Below, piece after piece: positions 60,580 through 64,000 of a stretch of 64,000 nt of DNA. The notes below the pieces were generated by a model. That model saw only the letters and a program-made list of their open reading frames with translations, was not told the origin of the DNA and did no database searches. The number at the start of each line of letters is the position of its first letter. Within the stretch, counting starts at the first letter, position 1. This DNA is from Strigops habroptila (Eukaryota; Chordata; Aves; Psittaciformes; Psittacidae). The position numbers and the translations under genes were made by a program. The stretch lies in the NCBI RefSeq assembly GCF_004027225.2, contig NW_022651110.1, forward strand, positions 186,001 through 250,000. The letters run 5' to 3'.

Positions 60580-63500
60580 CTTTAGGAAAGGAATTTCCCC
60601 TTTCCTGCTCACCAAACAAGTGTGGAAAGGAAAAACCCAGCCATGTCCCAGCCCAGGGATGCTGTGCCCATTTGTGGCTTTAAAGTGCAGTGAACTAGGT
60701 TGTGAGGAAAGAGCTGTGAAACTTGGGAAGAACATGGGACACTCAATGGCAGCAGGAGGAAAAGCAGGGTCTGTGGTCACTGCTCAGGGATGCAGCAGAG
60801 CCCTGTGGGGCTGTACTGTGGGATCTGCTGGCTCTTCAGTGCACAAGGCTGCTTCCAAAGTTATGGAACTGTTTACAGGGAGAACCAGCAACTTAGTATG
60901 GAAAACCCCACAGTTCTTCAGAGCAAAACCACCATCCAGAATGGTTTGAGAAGCTGCTGAGTGACCTGTAGCTTATAACATGTGTTCTTTGTCTCCTACT
61001 CCATGTGCAACAAGCTCTCTGCTCCTTCCCCTTGGAATAACCCTCGGCTAGGAAACAGGTTTGTTATGTGTGAAAGAAGTTCTCTTTAATTACTAGTCCA
61101 CTTCCCTGCCTCTACAGCAGGGTCAGTAAGCCCAACTCGGTGTCTGGGAGCTCTACCTCTACGCTTATGCTCTGGGCTGTGTTTGGGCTCTGAGGTCCTT
61201 CATCCTTCTCTGTTGCTGCTTCTTGCGCAGGATTGTCACATCCCAGGGTTAAGGATGAGGGCAGCTCATCCATCCCAAACACCCTCTCGTAGTTCTGAAT
61301 GAGAAACTCCACAAGCTGGGCTTGATACCCAGAGTCAACCAGGCAGGACATGGAGACATCGCTCCCTGTGCCGGGCCGCATCAGGGTTGGCCCAAACACT
61401 ATGCCCAGGTTGTTTGGGGACATCTTGTTCTCTTTGTAGTTCTCTGCCACCCTGGGAAGGGAAACAGGACTGTTAGGGGCTTCCCAGCTCTCAACCCGAA
61501 TGCACTGAGCACACATGGAATGCACCAAATCCCCATTTCCTAGGAGAAGGAAACCCATCTCTTATGGGAACAGAAGAAACCCAGGAGCTGCCTGGATCTG
61601 GCTGGATGGTGCAGCCCTGCTGAGAGTGGCTGTTGCTTGTGACCTGTGTTCAGAGGTGGGTGAAAGAGAGCTTGGTTCATCTTAGTCTTTGACCTCTTGC
61701 TCTCCACTTGATGAAGTGTTATCACTAAGGACCTTCTGGTCCTTCTTGGTCATTAAGACTGTAAGATGGTCTTTCCCGTGGATTAATGTTTTACCCTCCT
61801 CAACTGCCCGCTTGGCTCTCTGAGGTCAAGGAAGCCCAAACACTCTTCTCATACACATGTGGTGCTGAGCTCACTGCTCCTCTGGCAGCGAGGCCTCAGC
61901 AGGGATCTCCTAGGGTCGGACCTGGTGCTGAGCAGTGCGACAACCACCTCCTCACCTGTACAAGTGGGCTATAAGGTGCCGCAGAGTGTTGTAGTTACTC
62001 CCAGGCAGTTTGCTCAACAAGTCCTTCATGCTCTGAATGGGCTTTGAAGGGAAGGCTGCCCAGTCCACCTTTTCCTCCATGGGTTTTTGAAGGTCTTTGG
62101 CCAGTGTCATGAGCTCGTTGTAGAGGTGGGACAGCAGCACCGGGGCCGAAAGCTGCGGCGAGAGGGGAGGAAAGCAGCACATTACTTCATCCCTGCACCA
62201 AGGGCTGTGGTCGGCTGGGACTTGCCCTCCTGGCAGAGGTTTGGGATACCCACTTCCTTCAGGAAATGCTTCAGGACCCCAGTGATATCGTGGGGGGAGT
62301 GCTCAGAGAGCTCCACCAGGCTCCGTCCATTCTCGAATGCCTGGCACAGCTTTTCCACCCGGGCTTTGGACCCGCTGATCCGGTAGATGCCCTGCGTGGT
62401 CCAGAGTGGGAAAGGTCAGGAGGTTTGGATGCAGAGGAGACCAAAGCAAGGATAACTGCCTCCTCACCTGCACCCCCAGGGCACGGGCTTCGATCTCGGA
62501 GGTGCATTTCACCACGATGAAGGGAACCTCCTCTGGGAAGTCTCGAGGGACCTGTGTGAAGTCAATCCCAAACAGAGGTACCCGGTTGGGCAGCTTCTTG
62601 TGGCCGCAGGTGATGAGCAGGTTCTCAAGACACTTCTTGTGGCAGGCCAGGCAGCACTGAAACGGCAGAACCACCCCAGGTTATGGTCTGGTGGTGGTCC
62701 AGCAGTGGCTGAACTTGAAGGACTTCTTCTGTCCCCTCAACCACCAAAGTCCCACCAACCCCAAGAGGGTTGTTTCAGGCAAGTGACAGTTGGTGGCTTA
62801 TGTTCCTCATGTAAATCAGAGGGAGGAGAAGCACGAGAACTTGGCGGAGGGGCCCCTCAGCCCTTCGGTGAGACGCTGGTCACCTCAGGCTCCAAAACAG
62901 TGGTATCTTCTAGCCCTCACCTCCTCACACTCGAAGCCACTGACCATGAAGTTGTCACAGTCCCTGCACTTGGATGGACCCCGCAGCTTGCGGAGCCGGT
63001 GGGTCTGTGCCGCGCTGGAGAGTGGGATGTTCCTCACCTGCTGCTGGGATGTGCCGTTTTCTGTGGAAACAGCATGGAAGTGTGAAGAGGAACTGATCCA
63101 TGAGCATGGGTTCCATCTCCTGAGTCACATCCGGGTGGAACTCACCGTTTTCCAAGGCTTGCAAGGAATCTCTCTCTTCAAAATCATCCGAGGAGGACAC
63201 GGTGCTGGTGGATGGAGCTTTCAACAGTTTCCTGCTAGAGTTTCCTTAAGGAGACAGAAAACATGAACTGTTCTCATCCTCATGATGCCCAACATGGGTC
63301 AGTGTAGAGTTTATTTCCTCCTGGTTTAGGGTTTTGAACAATATCAGGCAGGATTTCTGTGGCTCTCACCTGGGCTGGAATTGGGAGAGTCCAAAGACCG
63401 GGATTCACAGCTCCCACCGAGGCTTTCCGTGTCACTGCAGAGGGATTTGGTCATACCTGCAAAAATGGAGACTGTGCCAGGAGTCTTGGGATCCTTCAGC

Positions 63501-64000
63501 GAGGGGCTGAGGTCCCAACCAAGCTCCCAAGAAAATCCATGAATACTTGTCCATGTTTTCTCCCAGTCAAAGCAAAGCCTTAGACACTGCCCTAAGAATG
63601 TGAGAACCTCTCCCACCTCTTTGGCTACTAATCTAAACCTAACTGCAGTGAAAAGGGGTGATGGGTTCAAACTAAACCAGGGGAAGTTCAGGTTGGATGT
63701 AAGGAAGAAGTTCTTCCCTGTGAGGGTGCTGAGGCGCTGGCACAAGTTGCCCAAAGAAGTGGTAGATGCTCCATCCCTGGCAGTGTTCAAGGCCAGGGTG
63801 GACAGAGCCTGGGGTGACATGGTCTGGTGTGAGGTGTCCCTGCCCATGGCAGGGGGTTGGAACTGGATGATCTTAAGGTCCTTCCCAACCCAACCCATTC
63901 TATGACTGGAGAGCAAGTTGGGTTGTCTCCACTAAAATCAACCTACTCTGTTCCTCGTTCCGGGATGGATCTTCTGGCGTGCTCACATCCTTTGCTGCGG
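58630..64000 (-). CDS. GMIP: GMIP, GEM-interacting RhoGAP (3' part; 5' end outside window)
   Basis: RhoA-directed GTPase-activating protein that binds the Ras-like GTPase GEM. Exons in transcript order: 64000(edge)-63947, 63456-63370, 63244-63146, 63060-62921, 62656-62468, 62391-62254, 62152-61956, 61451-61116, 59810-59768, 59700-59577, 59093-58630; about 622 codons. An atypical C1 zinc finger runs across the exons at 63060 and 62656, with spacing H-X10-C-X2-C-X9-C-X2-C-X4-H-X2-C-X7-C. RhoGAP follows, with the arginine finger in GIYRISGS and the core NNLGIVFGPTLMRP. The tail has RFSRQPVKY and LKHFEITQETARIVSKL, which match human GMIP and exclude ARHGAP29/45. The N-terminal F-BAR region is outside the window. 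The splice from 61116 to 59810 uses a weak donor (CT|GTAGAG), chosen because it alone keeps phase. Confidence 0.93.
63652..63907 (+). repeat. CR1 LINE 3' fragment
   Basis: Sense CR1 tail filling about half the GMIP intron between 63947 and 63456, antisense to the gene. Confidence 0.9.

Overview
The window is vertebrate nuclear DNA, almost certainly from a bird. Its genes are intron-rich with short introns, it is littered with 5'-truncated avian-type CR1 LINE tails on both strands (about 30 pieces), and it carries one ERV-L-like LTR. The gene set (ATP13A1, PBX4, LPAR2, GMIP, MVB12A) is a human 19p13.11 block, which in birds lies on a gene-dense microchromosome. The CR1 and LTR types suggest a non-galliform bird, but I cannot name the species.

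Layout: 1-16341 (+) holds ATP13A1 without its first exon(s); 25 coding exons close into 1079 codons plus stop. 16966-19573 (-) is MVB12A (9 exons, 262 aa), convergent with ATP13A1. 19782-23210 (-) is DSN1 (11 exons, 348 aa). 24053-35114 (-) is PBX4 (9 exons, 431 aa) with a GC-rich promoter at 34.4-35.3 kb. 35.1-41.3 kb is gene-free. 41462-46764 (-) is LPAR2 (2 coding exons, 344 aa). 46.8-57.8 kb has no recognised gene, though a noncoding LPAR2 first exon may lie near 50.1 kb. 58630-64000 (-) is the 3' part of GMIP (C1, RhoGAP and tail). Every exon set was assembled by hand from splice sites, and reading phase closes across all junctions.

Five minus-strand genes run head to tail, and PBX4, DSN1 and MVB12A are packed so tightly that the end of one is within 130-210 bp of the next start codon. 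The genes do not form a pathway: they encode an ER P5A-ATPase, an ESCRT-I subunit, a kinetochore subunit, a TALE homeodomain factor, a lysophosphatidic acid receptor and a RhoGAP. LPAR2 and GMIP touch the same Rho signalling axis, but their linkage is simply conserved synteny. DSN1 is the outsider relative to human, where it is on chromosome 20.

The items most worth a second look are: a possible unannotated plus-strand spliced gene antisense to GMIP (57.2-60.6 kb); a GC-AG intron in ATP13A1; a stop codon overlapping a weak GMIP splice donor; a 41-42 bp minisatellite in PBX4 intron 1; a 40 bp pure purine run between PBX4 and DSN1; and CR1 copies that end within about 10-20 bp of splice donors.
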